Source of the DNA: Massospora cicadina
Lineage: Eukaryota > Entomophthoromycota > Entomophthoromycetes > Entomophthorales > Entomophthoraceae
Length of the DNA stretch: 64,000 bases
Assembly (NCBI GenBank): GCA_022478985.1
Contig: JAKSZP010009476.1
Span: 52,068 to 116,067 of the forward strand
Reading direction: 5' to 3'
Position numbers and translations under genes: made by a program. Every line of letters starts with the position of its first letter. Within the stretch, counting starts at the first letter, position 1. Shown here one piece after another: positions 10,349 through 22,209 of the stretch. The notes beneath the pieces are model-generated. The model was given only the letters and a program-made list of their open reading frames with translations, ran no database searches and was not told the DNA's origin.

Positions 10349-12645
10349 GATGAAAAACTCTTTTTCCAAGTCTAAGGAGGAGCACCAGGCAGAATTCTTT
10401 TAGGTGTTCAAGTTATTGACTGGGATAACCTCCATCCAAATCAGCAAAATGTGAATTAAAAAAGGACTTGGTGCCATTTTATAATGATACTGTACTTAAG
10501 TTGGCATAGTCTTTTTCCAAACAAGTTTAAAGCGGTGGAGGAAAGATCCACCCCTAAAGGAAGAGCGGGAGTCAGAAGGTTTTTAGGCATGGATAGCTTC
10601 CTATGCTAGTCTTACAAGGTTCTTTACAAGATGGCCACACCACTCAACAGAATCACCGTCAAGTCCCATTCCAATGAGAAGAGGAAGAGGAAAGTTTATT
10701 CCAGGCCATCAAGAGGCTTCTCCTCACCACCCCTGTCTTAATGCACCTAGACATGAAAAAGCTGTACATAGTGGGAACTTACATTAAACTTCGCAATTGG
10801 GGTGGTCCTTCTGCAGGAAGGGGAAGATGGAGCCAATAATCCAGTAGGATACTTCAGTAAAAAAAAGTTTCCAGTTGAGATATACTCTCCGGTTTACAAT
10901 AAGGAGCTCTAAGCCATTGTATCTGTCCTAGATTAATGGCAGCACCAGTTTCTATATTCTTGGCTTTCTCCCATTATTCAAATGGATCACAAGTTGCTGG
11001 GTTTTACAAGAGCACAAATTAAGAACCAATGACAGGCCTTCTGGCATCTTGATATGGCTCAATGAATTTTAAGAAAGAGTACAAGGCAGGGGAAAAATGT
11101 GTTTCCTGGCCTATTAAGTCAATACCCAAAGATGACAAACTTCAATGAGGAGATTGATAATTATAACACCGCTACCATGCTTCTCCTAAACCTTTTTTTT
11201 TTGAAAATCAAGGAAACCAATGGAAATTTTATGGGCAAGATACACATGACACAACAACACTTAACCTATGGTAAATAGTTGTCAGAAAACTTAGTGGAAG
11301 GGGAGGATAACAAAAATTATAAGATGCATTGGAAGGAGAAAGGTCTTATTTTCCTTAGGGGATGAGTATGGGTTCCAACTTGCAAGCTTCAGGTGGAGGT
11401 ATTTAAATCCTGTCATGACTACCCTTTGTTGGGCCATCTCAGGTCTAAAAACTTGGATGAATTGCTATTGAGAAATTATCTATGGCCAGGAATTAGTAGT
11501 ATCTCAAGAGGCCGTATCAATACAATGATTCACTTGCGCCCAGCTAAAACATTCTAGGATGAAAATGGAAAAAAACTCAAGTTTCTGCAGATTTCCAAGC
11601 TACTGTGGTCATCCCTGGGTGTAGAATTCATCATTGGTCTTAAAAAATAAAAAGAATATGACGCCAAAATGTCTGTAATGGATTATTTTACCAAGTTCAC
11701 TTGATTTTCCCCTGCACAACCAAGACAAAAGCAAAGGAAATGGTGGATATTTTCATCAAGGCAGTATTTTCCAGAAATGTGCTTACTAAAAACACCTATA
11801 ACATAGGGCCTTAGTTCATCACCCGCTTCTGTGGGTCACCTCCTAAAAACTAACGACCAAACCTTGCCACCCATCAGCATACTATTCCCATACAAATGTA
11901 CAAATTGAAAAGTAGATCAAATGTTGGAGCAGTAATTTTAATACTACCTCACCACCTAACAAGAACTCTGGTTCAACAGGTTAAATTTCACATAATTTGT
12001 ATACACAAATCTCACACAATTGTCCAAAGTAATATCACCATTCTATGCCAACCACGGCTTCCACCCTAATGATGATGCAAAGATACCCCATGGACCAAAC
12101 CCCACTACCAACAATTTACTAGATGAGATGAAGGAGAATTTTGAAACGCTAAAAACAAACCTAGACAAGGCAGTAACGCCCAAAAGTATAAATTAAATAC
12201 CTACTTCTTGGAATCCCCCATGTAGCAAACTGTTGACCTTGTCATGATCAACGCCATAATTCTTCTCAGCCCCATCACGTTGCAAAAAGTTTGGTCTAAT
12301 TTCCATATGCCCTTTCAAAGTTTTATGCCAGGTAAACGAGGTGGCTTACAAGTTAGAGTCCTGGAAGGTTTCCATGCACACCTGGTGTTACATGTGTTAA
12401 AACTCAGGAAATCTGAGGATCTTATGTCTGAGAAGCCAGGACCTGTCAAATCAAATAGCCTTGGGGAGGTAGTACATAAAGAAAAGAAAATTATTAAACA
12501 AAGACATTGCAAGGCAAGCGGTGGTATTTGTAAAAAGGTCTAGATACCCAGTTGAGGAATTCTTCTTGCAGACAGATGGCAACTGTGCCAACTTCCATGG
12601 AAGGTGTAGGAGTTCTGCGCTTGAAGGGGGTATCTTTGAGGGGGT
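10349..12645 (+). mobile_element. Gypsy-A: Ty3/Gypsy pol remnant (RT end, RNase H, integrase)
   Basis: Heavily mutated plus-strand pol. RNase H reads FAIGVVLLQEGEDG, VGYFSKKKFP and SPVYNKEL at about 10790-10915. Integrase follows with HDYPLLGHLRSKN near 11415 (H2C2 region), DAKMSVMDYFTKFT near 11660-11700 (core, first Asp region) and a QFI segment near 11815. Chromodomain-like YPVEEFF lies near 12548. The 3' end carries a polypurine tract, TTTGAGGGGGTGA, directly before TGTGACAG at 12646, the start of the 3' LTR. Stops occur throughout. The gag and protease end is missing at the left, where the solo LTR lies. Confidence 0.75.
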
Positions 12646-14031
12646 GATGTGACAGTCAAAGAGTTGCCTGACCACCAAATTTCCTTAATATTCCCTGTAG
12701 GAATATTAAGCCATAGAATGAAGATCCCAAGGGCCCAGGAGATGAGAAAATGACATAGCTATGTATTTTAAGGGATGGTTTGAAAGATTACAGGTTTAAA
12801 AATAGAAAATTGTTAGTAAATGTCTGAGACAAAATTGAGCATAAAGTCATAAATTAGCTTATAAGAAAGATCGTCTGACGCCTTGATAATTTACTCAGCG
12901 TTTGGAAATAGTTCCAGAAGAGGCCAGAACTATTTGAGAAGGCTCAGAACCCACCATACAGGCCATAAACCCCACAAGGTTCATGGCGGCATCTAAACCA
13001 CCGCCCCTTTATTAATTCCCAACAAATGGTAAATTAATTAACTACATCTAGTATATTGTATAGAAAAAAATAAATATATATATTAACTGCTAATTTTTTA
13101 GGAATTATTAGGACATTTATCGGATAGTTTCTACTGGCTAAAAATGGATTACACCCTGGATCTGTACAAGGCCATCACAGCTTTGTTCTCCATCTCCAGT
13201 AGATAGACCCTACTACTTACCATCAGCATTGCGCTTACTATTCTCTAAGGTCACTTTTCCAGATGTAATAACAGCCATCAAACTAAGGGGTCTTCTTTGA
13301 AGCAGAATCAATTCTTTGGACAAAAACATGGGCTTACTTCCAAACGGTTTTGTCACCATATGGAGAGAACCCATCCATTACAAATCCCTTACCACACCAC
13401 CAGCTCTAAACCCCAGCTCCTTAATTTACATTCATCAACCTTTTTAAAAGCCATGGACAGATGAATCACTTAGCATAATTTTACTCCTTTGCCTCAGTGT
13501 TGCTAAAAATGCATTGTAGTAGTGGTTTTGTAATCTTTTAGAAAGAATTTGGTATAGTTTGGACGATAAGCTATATATTTGGTAGATCATATTTCATAAC
13601 TAGAGGTAAGCCTTGAGATTTGGGCAGTAGATTAGTCGATGAAAAGCAAATAAATTAAAGTGGTAATGTTTTGACAAATAGTGTGAATTCCGTCAGTTCC
13701 TCAAGATGAGGCAAAACCCCTAAAAATGGAGTAACAATAAATTAACTAGGTGAAAGGGTCAAGGGCTGATTGAGGATACTGGGGATTAAGAGCTGAGTAA
13801 GAGATTGAGAGGGGAGGGGAGGGTTTTTAAATAGGAAGAAAGGAGAAAGTAGTAGATGTCTGAAGCTTTCATATAATAAAGGACTGTCCATTATAGCAAT
13901 TACTTCATATTTTGTACATTTAAAATTTACCTAGGATTGGCAATCTTCTTATTTTCTGTCCGTTGCTCAGTGGTGTTAAGCATGTGCAACCAGAATAGCA
14001 GATTTAATCAATACTGCCAAAATTTAAAAAG
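12646..14031 (+). other. 3' LTR of Gypsy-A and unresolved sequence
   Basis: Begins TGTGACAGTCAAAG immediately after the Gypsy-A polypurine tract. An inverted repeat, AATATTCC..GGAATATT, lies near 12690-12710. A purine-rich stretch near 13810, TTTTTAAATAGG near 13826 and ATAATAAAGG near 13872 resemble promoter and polyadenylation signals. A PBS starts at 14032, so the right part behaves as the 3' end of an LTR. If it is a single LTR it would be about 1.39 kb, shared by Gypsy-A and the following interior; I cannot align it by eye to prove that. No gene is seen here. Confidence 0.4.
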
Positions 14032-14050
14032 TGGTGCTCACTACAGGGGG
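14032..14050 (+). other. Primer-binding site, plus strand
   Basis: TGGTGCTCACTACAGGGGG, identical to the PBS strings at 2748 (minus strand) and 45026. It marks the start of a plus-strand LTR-element interior. Confidence 0.7.
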
Positions 14051-14809
14051 CCACTGGTCAACTGTAGTACAATGGCAACTAGTCATCATGATGAGCCCCC
14101 ACTATTTATGTCAGAACTAAATAAGATTCCATGAACAATACTCTGGTGAGCTGATGGAATCATCTAATGAGTAACTGGCACTATTTACAGTGACAGAACC
14201 AGGAGACAAGGAAACTAGGATGAAATTTCAGTTAGCAGCTTGCCCCGCATTATAGTCAGACCAACATGGTAGATCTGCAAATGTATCCCCTCAGCAACTG
14301 CAGAAAATCACGGAATAGCCTTTGCAGGATTACCGCCTATATGAAGGAGATGTGGGTGAACATGCTCTGAGCCTGTTTTATAATCAAAAAGACCAAGAAG
14401 CCCGTTATGAATTATATATGTCTTACCTCAATGCTACCACATTAGGGTTGTCTCGCCAGCTTGGCTCCCATGGGGTTGAGGAATACCTGGTCGCATATGT
14501 TAATCCATAAATCCACCAACTACTACATGTGTTGGCCAGGCTTATCATTGATATTGGCAACGTCATGCGCTTCATGATAGTGAAACATAATGACAATTGC
14601 CTCTTTCTTGAACGCCTTTATCACTCTTTCTCAGAAATACAGGGGGCGCTAGTGCATGTAGACAGTCAAGTTGTAGTTATCCGCCACCATTTGGGCTAAT
14701 TATTTCCACACTTGAATCATTAGTTACCCCAAGTAATAGTAGAATTGTTAGACTGGTGTGAGCTTTCAGGTGAAGGGGTATGGGATGTTATGACACTGGG
14801 TAGTATAAC
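14051..14809 (+). pseudogene. 5' interior of a Gypsy element, probable gag start
   Basis: Sequence directly after the PBS, interrupted at 14810 by element E1. A short frame, 14322-14510 (QDYRLYEGDVGEHALS..), has no recognisable domain. It may be the 5' end of Gypsy-B, whose gag continues at 16831 on the other side of E1, but no matching TSD confirms the join. Confidence 0.4.
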
Positions 14810-15750
14810 TGTCATAAAATTAATCAGATGGATTAATCCAATGATTTAAGTGAATTTGGGCTTAAATAGGCTAATCCCAGCATAATGGCTTATCAGCTGA
14901 TTTTTGTATGGTTTATTAATTGCGTGGTAAGTTGCTACCCAAATTGGTTGAGCCAAATCTGTATTCCACCGAGTTGGGATGTTAGGATTGAGTGGGGCCA
15001 ATTGATGGCCCCAAATTGGCAATCATATCACCAGCAATTAGTAGCTGAGTTGAACCCATTTATATTTTTAATGTAATGTCAGCGGAAACTGAAAATTCTA
15101 GGTTTGAGGCGACTGAGGTTGAATCTGGCGCCTCATATTTAATAACTAAATATCACCTGAAAGAGGCAATTCCTTATTTGATCGACTAGAAGAGTTGGAA
15201 GGTGTCATCAGCAAGAAGCCAAATTATTCTGAGTTCCTGATAGACCAAATCTGTTACCAGTGCACAATTACTAAGTTGAATCCACATTTGATAATTATTA
15301 ATATTTAATAGTTGTACGGCTCACCATCAAGTGAATGCTGAGGATGAGCTGAAACTAATATTCATTCATTGGGAAGGATGGGGTGAGAGGGTCAACACCA
15401 GTAAGAGAGTAAAAGAATAGAAGCGATAGTTTGGTTGTCTGGAAGGTCCAATAATGAGCTGATAGGTTGACAATGGGCGCGGTAGCCCTTTTGTACATAT
15501 AAATACCTAGCGCTTCCTTTTTTTAAAGATATTTCTTTCCTACTCTCACTTTTTATATAAGTTTATTTTTATTCTTGTTGGTTGTTGTTTAGGCTAGGGG
15601 ATATCTAAATGGCGCGGGTGATACACCTAGGGATTGGCCAGCCACTGGCCCCATTGCCTAAGGTGAAATGTCAAGGGTCAGTCAGTCTTCATACCAGTAT
15701 GCCTACTGACCAGAAAATCCCACTGTCGCCAAAAAAGTGATTTTCTGACA
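14810..15750 (+). repeat. 5' LTR of E1
   Basis: TG..CA ends (TGTCATAA..TCTGACA). A TATA-like ACATATAAATACC lies near 15495, followed by a pyrimidine-rich start region and GGCGCGGGTGATACACC at about 15611, a block shared by all LTRs of the family. Confidence 0.8.
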
Positions 15751-15751
15751 G

Positions 15752-15769
15752 TGGTGCCCACTAAAGGGG
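15752..15769 (+). other. PBS of E1
   Basis: TGGTGCCCACTAAAGGGG, two substitutions from the PBS in E2 and Gypsy-D. Confidence 0.7.
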
Positions 15770-15913
15770 CTATGCTGGTTGGTGCCATAAAAGATGATGG
15801 GTGAGTGAAGATTCTGGCGTTTTTTGGTAATGCGGAGTGGCAAGCCCTGGATGCCCACCCCACACACCGAGGCTGGAATGTAGGAGGAATACCATCTGGT
15901 TAAGTGAGGAAAA

Positions 15914-16830
15914 TGTTAGAATTTTAATCAGATGGAACCCTCCAATGATTTATTGTTACCTAGGAGGATATATCCTATCCTGGAGGAATGGTCATTGACT
16001 AAATCTCGTGGTGTTAAACAATTGATAGGTAGTTGCTCCCCAAATTGGGTTGAGATGCCCAACTATTCCACCAAGATTGGAATTAGGATCAAGTGGAGCC
16101 AATTGATGGCCCAAATTAGGTCTAGTAATCACTGGCAACTAGTAGCTGAGGATAATCATTTATATTAATCTAGTATATGTTGGCGGAAACTGATGATTAT
16201 GAGTTTGAGGGGGCCAAGTACAACTCTGGCACCTATATAATAATCAACTGTTGCCTGAAAGGCAATACCCTAAAGATTGACTTAGATGAGTCAAAATGTG
16301 ATGTTGGCGAGATGCTGAGATATTCCAAGTCAAGTGAGCGACCAACGAGGTTTCCAGCGCATACTAAACAATTCAAAGATCAAATCACAGTTCAATATTT
16401 ATTTATATGAGTAATTTATACAGCTCACAAGAAACTGAAGGCTGAGGATGAAGCTGAAACTAATTTGGACATTGGGAAGGACGGGGTGAGAGGGCCAAAT
16501 CCAGGGAAGAGAGAATTACAGCGATAGAGAGTGAGAGAATGGTTGGATTGAAGAACCAGCAATGAGGCATTGGATTAGCAATGGGTTCAGTAGCCCTAAT
16601 GTACATAAAAACCTGGCGCTTCCCTTTAAATAAACATCTCCTTTTCCTAATCTACCCTTTTTTATAAGTTATATTTATTCTTGTTGGTTAGAAGTTGAGC
16701 TGAGGGATCCCTGAAAGGCGCGGGTGACACGCCAAGGGGTCATCCAGCGCTGCTGGCCCCATCGCCTAAAGAAAAACAGCAAGGGCCAACCAGCAGAGCC
16801 CAATGTTGCCGGAAAAGGGATTTTCTGACA
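15914..16830 (+). repeat. 3' LTR of E1
   Basis: Same order of landmarks as the 5' LTR: AATTTTAATCAGATGGA start, GTACATAAAAACCTGGCGCTT promoter region near 16600, GGCGCGGGTGACACGCC near 16717, GATTTTCTGACA end. The two LTRs are clearly diverged, so the insertion is old. Confidence 0.8.
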
Positions 16831-16845
16831 AACACCAAGTGTTTT

Positions 16846-18470
16846 ATGATGAAAATGTCTGAATGGGTGGAAGGAATTGACATGGCAGTAGCTCAGATGA
16901 GGGACTGGGTTACCCTGTTAGAGTGGCAGATGACTGATCACACCAATGCAGTGGCAATTAAATTTAGCCAACTTCAAGCTGAGTGGACTTATCTACTTGC
17001 AGCTGACCATTTGACCAGCTCTTTCTTGGCTAACTCAAAATATAGCCAATTTCTAGATCATATTAATCAATTGGAGAGTTCCAGCCATGCAGTTTGGGTC
17101 TAAGCCACTACTCTTTCATTCATTGAAACAGTGGAGTACGCGATATGCAAGTGTGCTTGGATAGCCTTTGACAGTCGTATGAGGAGCTGGTGTAGGAACG
17201 AGTTTCTCTAACCAATCAAGTGGATGAATCAAACTGAAAAGTGCACAACACTAGATGTCATAATGTGCGAATTCAGGGTACGTTGGAGTAGTCTTCATAT
17301 GGCTTCAGAAAATGGAGCGTAAACTGGACACAGAACAAGAATTCTGTCACAAATTACAGAAAGAAGTCAAGGAGCTTAGGCAGGGGGTGAGAGATGGGCG
17401 GTGTTGATACTGTTCATTCAATGTGGAGCAGATAATAGATGACCTTTTTGCTGAACAGACTGGCAAGGGAGGTAAGGGCGCAGTCAGTGGTGATTCCGGT
17501 AAGGAATACTACAGTTTGGCCAGTGAGTACCACCTGGTGGTTGCAGCAGTCCCTCACAGCAATCCAACCTCTTCCTAGTAACTATGGTTGATTTGCATTT
17601 GTCCTTATGACCTTATGCTTGCCCTCAGGGGATGTTCCCCTTGGCTTATCTGAACCTATCTTGTCTGTTCCTCAATCCTAAAGCATGGAGCCAGGTGATT
17701 ATGTACAGATCAAGAAGTTGCCGCCATTCAGTCAAGATTGGAGCATCCACGGATATCTCAAACAGTTTTATACGCCGTGGAAGGAGCATTGGACTGGTGC
17801 AAAGCTAAAATGTTGTTATCTGCTCTGGATGTTAAAAAGCACTGACCAGGTCACATGTTACCTTAAGAGTAGTACTGTAACATATCAAGAGGTGAAGGAG
17901 ACTATGCTCCTTCTGTTTGGGGGTGTGACGAAGATGGCACAGGGCAAGTCCAAATTTCTGACAATATAGTTTTAAAAGAATGTGTCCCTAGAGGAGTTCA
18001 TGTAACAATTCATGGATGAGGCTAATTTGTTAGTGGGATCAAATATCTTAACCAATGAGGATGTGAGCATAGCGATGACAATGGATATTAAGCCATATTG
18101 AGAATTGTATAATGCTATGGACCACATTCTTCAAGAAGATATGGAGCTTTTACAAACAGTTAATTCTTTACGCCCTCTCTCCATCACATTTAATGCTCTC
18201 ATGTGGATTGGAAAGCCCCTGCAACTGCTGCTGCCTCCCCGTCAGGAAATGGACCACAACTCCCTTAATATAATCCGTTGGGTAATACTTGACAACTTAA
18301 TATGTTAGTGTCCTTTCCGTCCTCCTTATGCACAAAAGTCTTGTCCCCGGTTGAATTACAATTCCGCGTTTAGCTTCCAGTCTGGACCTTTGGGTGTGAT
18401 ACAGAGATGAGAGCCATTTATGAATGCTTGTTTCTAGTGCATCCAAAGAGGCCACTATGCGGCTAACTGC
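16846..18470 (+). pseudogene. gag of Gypsy-B with CCHC knuckle
   Basis: Begins MKMSEWVEGIDMAVAQMRDW (helical N-terminus). The capsid-like frame at 17685-17969 includes LPPFSQDWSIHGYLKQFY and a YQEVKETMLLLFG segment. The knuckle lies at 18429-18470: C-F-stop-C-I-Q-R-G-H-Y-A-A-N-C, a perfect C-x2-C-x4-H-x4-C frame with a TAG at its third position. Multiple frameshifts break the rest. Gag would form the particle that packages the element RNA. Confidence 0.7.
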
Positions 18471-18974
18471 CCTGGCACCCTGCATGTTCATGCATTACCG
18501 CCCTCCCTGATCAAACAGGGAAAAGTTTTAGTGGAGTTGAAACGGGATGCTCTACCTCCACTATGCCAAATTTATTTATTCCTGATGATTCCCCTGAGTC
18601 GCTTTGCATCAGTCCTAGCTCTCACCCCAATGACTTATTATATCAAAAAATTCCACACAATATCTCAGCCTCAACCCAAGAGAGCGACCATAACCCTACA
18701 GACTTGGAGTTCCGCCAAGATGTGCAAAAGCCATACGCCTGGCAAATCTTTGAGCAAAATGGCACAGGCGAGGTCAGACCCTCAACGGACGTCACACCCT
18801 AGTGAAGTTAATCGTTGCAATTCAAGTAGAAAAAATTGCACAGGAGTATCCTCCTGTCAGCACCGGTATTGTCACTTTTCTTGAGAATAAAACCCCTTGG
18901 ATGTTCATGTAATAAACACCAAAGGTCTCTTATTTAGAATGTACCAACTGTGATATTTTGTTCAGAATACAAAA

Positions 18975-19050
18975 ATCCAAGCTATTATAGATATTGGCGC
19001 TCCAGTCAATTAATATCCATCAAGCTCATGGCTAAGCTTCCGCTGAAGCC
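18975..19050 (+). pseudogene. Aspartic protease core of Gypsy-B
   Basis: AIIDIGAPVN at about 18981-19010, then after a stop SIKLMAK. The family signature is D-[ST]-G-A at the catalytic Asp; here it is DIGA, so the second residue has changed. Position between the gag knuckle and RT supports the call. Confidence 0.65.
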
Positions 19051-20036
19051 TCATTTGGAACATCAAGTAGTGTATGGGACTGAGGGGACACAGAGAACTG
19101 TGTCTGAGGGTGCTTAAAGCATGTTACCTCTGAGGTTTGGCTTGGTCAGTGCTTCTGCCCCAGTGGTGGTTCTGGCAAATAATAATTACAACACTTTGAT
19201 TGGAGCCACGTTCATGCAGCAATTTGGGGCAGTGGTCAGAATGGCGGAAATAAACAATTAATACAATGGGACAACAGATCCCACACCTATTTTATCTCCA
19301 GTGGAGTCCCGCAGGATCCAATCCTCTCCAGTAAAATTTATCTTATGTATAGCGATGGGATGATTCCTCTTTACTATTGATGGATGAAGTGAAGGACTAG
19401 AGCTCTGCCTAATCAATTTTCTGAATCCAACGGCATTCTGCTATGGGCTGCAATCGTCATCAGTATAACTTCAGGGCATCGGTCATATTTGGGACAGAGC
19501 TCAGAATAGATATCTCAGAAGGTCTATACAGTGAGATTATAGTCCCTATCAGAAATTATGGCTTGAACTCCATGTGGCTCCTAAATCACTGTTACCAGGG
19601 CATGGGGAAGTGAAAGTACTAGTAGCAAACCTACAGAAGTAGTCTATGACTGTCCAAAGGCACCAAGTGGTGGTTTATTTACACGTGGCTCCTATTCATG
19701 AGGTCACCATGTTCATGATTTTGGTTCATAGGAAGACCTCGCCTACCTGTAAACACCTCATTTGGAATAATGACAGTGGTTCCGTGGGAAGTACTGACTA
19801 GGATGTCGGAGGAACATAAGGATAGGGTTTGGTCCTGTTTGTTATATACCAAGGTATTTCACATTCACTAACCATGATTTGAAATGTGCGCATGGAGTCA
19901 TGCATTGCGTAAATACAGGAGACAACTCCCCCATTCAGTTGTGGCCTATTCGGTGCTAAAAGGCTGCAGAGAGAGTTTTCTCTGAGGAAGTAGACAAATT
20001 GATTGAGCAGGGATGTTAGAGCCATCTAAGAGTCCA

Positions 20037-20420
20037 TGGGCATTGCAATGAAAACTGTTAAGAAAAAAGATGGCACAAACTGGGTGGTTATTGACTAATT
20101 GAAGCTTAATAGTGTCACAAATAAATATTCCTATTCTCTACCATGGTTTATTGAAGCTTTAGATTGGCTTGGAGGCTCTAACTATTTCTCTGCCATGGAC
20201 TTGATTTGGGGTAATGGCATATTGAGTTTCTGGTGGTGAACGGGAGAAATGCACTATAATTACCTCGAAGGGGTTGTTCCAACCCATGCATATGCCCCAA
20301 GGAAAGTGTAACGCCCTGGCTACGTTCCAACGGGCTACAAACATGATCTTGGGTGACTTGAAGATGTCCTATGTTCTGTTTACCTTGACAATATTAATGT
20401 GTTCTCTTGGATGTTCACAT
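20037..20420 (+). pseudogene. Reverse transcriptase of Gypsy-B
   Basis: AMKTVKKKDGTNWVVIDY, KLNSVTNKYSYSLP, GGSNYFSAMDL and YLDNINVFS (20381) give the RT order. The catalytic YxDD is YLDN, so the second Asp is lost. Stops and frame changes occur between motifs. Confidence 0.78.
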
Positions 20421-20764
20421 AGCATATCAACCACTTAGAACAAGTGTTCCGCCGACTTGCTGATGCCAACATCAATCAAGCCTTGAAAGTGTCACTTTTT
20501 TAAGGATCAATTGGAATACTTTGAGTTTGTGGTGGATTCAAAAGGGCTTAAACCTCATCTGGCAAAGGTAAAAGATTTATGTAAGATTACTTTTCTGGGA
20601 ATAAGTGAAATATCCAAGGGTTTTTGGGGGATGGTCAGTTACAACTGGAAGTTCATTCCTAACTTTAGCTCTATTGGTACACCTCCCTTTGTGTTATTGA
20701 AAAACGCTAACCTTGACTTTTCTGAAAGATGTCAAAACGCTTTTATTTATTGTGGGCTGCGTTA

Positions 20765-20910
20765 GTGAGCACGCCAGTTTTGCAATACCCTAATTTTGAA
20801 AAACAATTCATAGTGTAAATGGACGCATCACTTTCAGCTGTCTGGGGAGTATTCTCCCAGAAGGTTTATTACAGCGTAAAGCATCCTATTGCATTTTGTA
20901 GTTGAAGCTT
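20765..20910 (+). pseudogene. RNase H of Gypsy-B
   Basis: STPVLQYPNFEKQFIV, then MDASLSAVWGVFSQKV and KHPIAFCS, the start of Ty3/Gypsy RNase H (D-A-S..A-V-G-A-V-L-S-Q in intact copies). One stop lies between the two stretches. Confidence 0.75.
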
Positions 20911-21502
20911 AAACTGCCATGAATGTAGTTGTCAGGATTCCTACCCAAATTTGAGAATTGGATGAGGTAGATGATGGGAAATGAACCCAAGCTATCAATT
21001 ATATGAAACCATTATAGGGGATAATCCCAATGAACTTCCAGCCATCTTGACATTGGGGACAATCCCTGACTAATGCAGTTACATATTACTCGCCTAAAAC
21101 CCCCCAATATTGGGATCCAAACATGAGCTATGCGGCGAGAATATCCTATTTGACTGAGTTACTAATCCTGCTACAGAAACCCCAATTTGCAACAATTATA
21201 GATATTAGCTTGGACGTTTGGAAAAGGAACAAGAAACCTCCTTGATCTCCCTTATAATTTAAATTTTAAGCAAATAAAGGTTTACTCTCTCTTTTTGCTT
21301 TTTAGTAAAAATTGGTCAACATATTTTAGGAACTACCACTCCAGATATAGCATCCAGAGCAAAGTCTTTTTGACCAAGAAAAGCAAATAGGTATATTCCA
21401 ACACCCAGGAGCTTTGGGTCACATGGTATATAGATTAAGGAAAAGGAACAAGAGGCCTAAACCCTTGACCCAAACAGTAATTACACTGTGACTGAGTGGG
21501 AA
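20911..21502 (+). other. Tail of Gypsy-B interior, no integrase seen
   Basis: Stop-rich sequence after RNase H. I looked for an H2C2 motif and the integrase core and found neither. It ends where the Gypsy-C LTR begins. Confidence 0.45.
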
Positions 21503-22188
21503 TGTTAGATTTTTGAGGTTTTTAAGCTTTCTGGTGCGTTAAGGCCTAAAATTTAACATATAGGGGGTATAAACCACTAAAAATAATAAAAATGTATAAA
21601 CTGTAAAAACTAGAAAGTTGTGGTTTTTATAGTTTTATTAAGTAACACAAGGTATAAGAAACGAACTTTCTTAATAAGTTGATGTTTGGTATTCAAGATC
21701 TTGAGGCTCAAAGTTCAGATTGCTTAGTAAAATTGAATTAGGAAACATTGAGATTTGACCTATTGGATCTCAGAAAACTCGCCTCTTTTTGATGAAGCAA
21801 CCAATGTAATGTTGATTGTTTGTAGGATATAAATGTGAGGTAATGATTTAATAAATTTTACCCAAAAAGTGGGCATGAAAATATTTTTATCTGTCAAGAC
21901 CCCTTCCAACCCTTTAAAAGGGGCTGGCCTCCAAGGGTAGGTCATAATAAATTAGTGGTGGCCTGGGGAGGAGCCTCCGATGTCCTCTCCTGAATTTGAC
22001 GCATAGTCAGCACAAGTTGATTACATGACTTTGTGTATTAAGCCATTTATTATTGCAATTTATTGTGCTGATTTAAAGGATTGCACTGAGAATTGGATAG
22101 GGTCTTTTGGCCGATCTCGTTCTCATTTTGCTCCTTATCTCAATCCAAAACTTTATTATTAAATAATTGAACTTGTAATTGTCTGACA
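21503..22188 (-). repeat. 3' LTR of Gypsy-C
   Basis: On the minus strand it begins TGTCAGACAATTAC (22188) right after a polypurine tract TTGAGGGGGGTAA and ends AAATCTAACA at 21503, 686 bp with TG..CA ends. It contains AATAATAAAG and a CCCTTTTAAAGGG palindrome near 21905-21920. Confidence 0.75.
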
Positions 22189-22209
22189 TTACCCCCCTCA
22201 AGGGTGTTA

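Larger units (their letters stand above)
14810..16830 (+). mobile_element. E1: non-autonomous LTR element with ~0.93 kb LTRs and 163-bp interior
   Basis: Two LTRs (14810-15750, 941 bp; 15914-16830, 917 bp) start TGTCATAAAATTAATCAG and TGTTAGAATTTTAATCAG and both end GATTTTCTGACA. The 163-bp interior holds a PBS (TGGTGCCCACTAAAGGGG) and ends ATACCATCTGGTTAAGTGAGG, a polypurine-like tract before the second LTR. There is no room for any protein. It is the same family as E2 (43958), with the same interior ends but a diverged middle. Flanking pentamers ATAAC and AACAC do not match, so the TSD is lost or boundaries are off by a few bases. The element is TRIM-like, except that typical TRIM LTRs are much shorter. 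Confidence 0.82.
16831..21502 (+). mobile_element. Gypsy-B: Ty3/Gypsy interior (gag, protease, RT, RNase H), plus strand
   Basis: A decayed plus-strand Gypsy in canonical order: gag, CCHC, aspartic protease, RT and RNase H. No integrase is visible before it is cut at 21503 by the LTR of minus-strand Gypsy-C. Its start abuts E1; the region 14032-14809 may be its displaced 5' end. Protease and RT wording (DIGAPVN, YLDNINVFS) resembles Gypsy-C and Gypsy-D, so the three form one lineage. Confidence 0.8.

Noticed and set aside
12690..12712. AATATTCC..GGAATATT as a terminator or transposon end
   Set aside because: A short palindrome in AT-rich LTR sequence, with no partner elsewhere.
14805..16835. 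A TSD for element E1
   Set aside because: The flanking pentamers ATAAC and AACAC share only part of their bases; I do not claim a duplication.
21503..22188. Reading the TGTTAG at 21503 as the 3' LTR of plus-strand Gypsy-B
   Set aside because: The polypurine tract adjoining the other end (22189) is on the minus strand and continues into Gypsy-C pol, so the LTR belongs to Gypsy-C.
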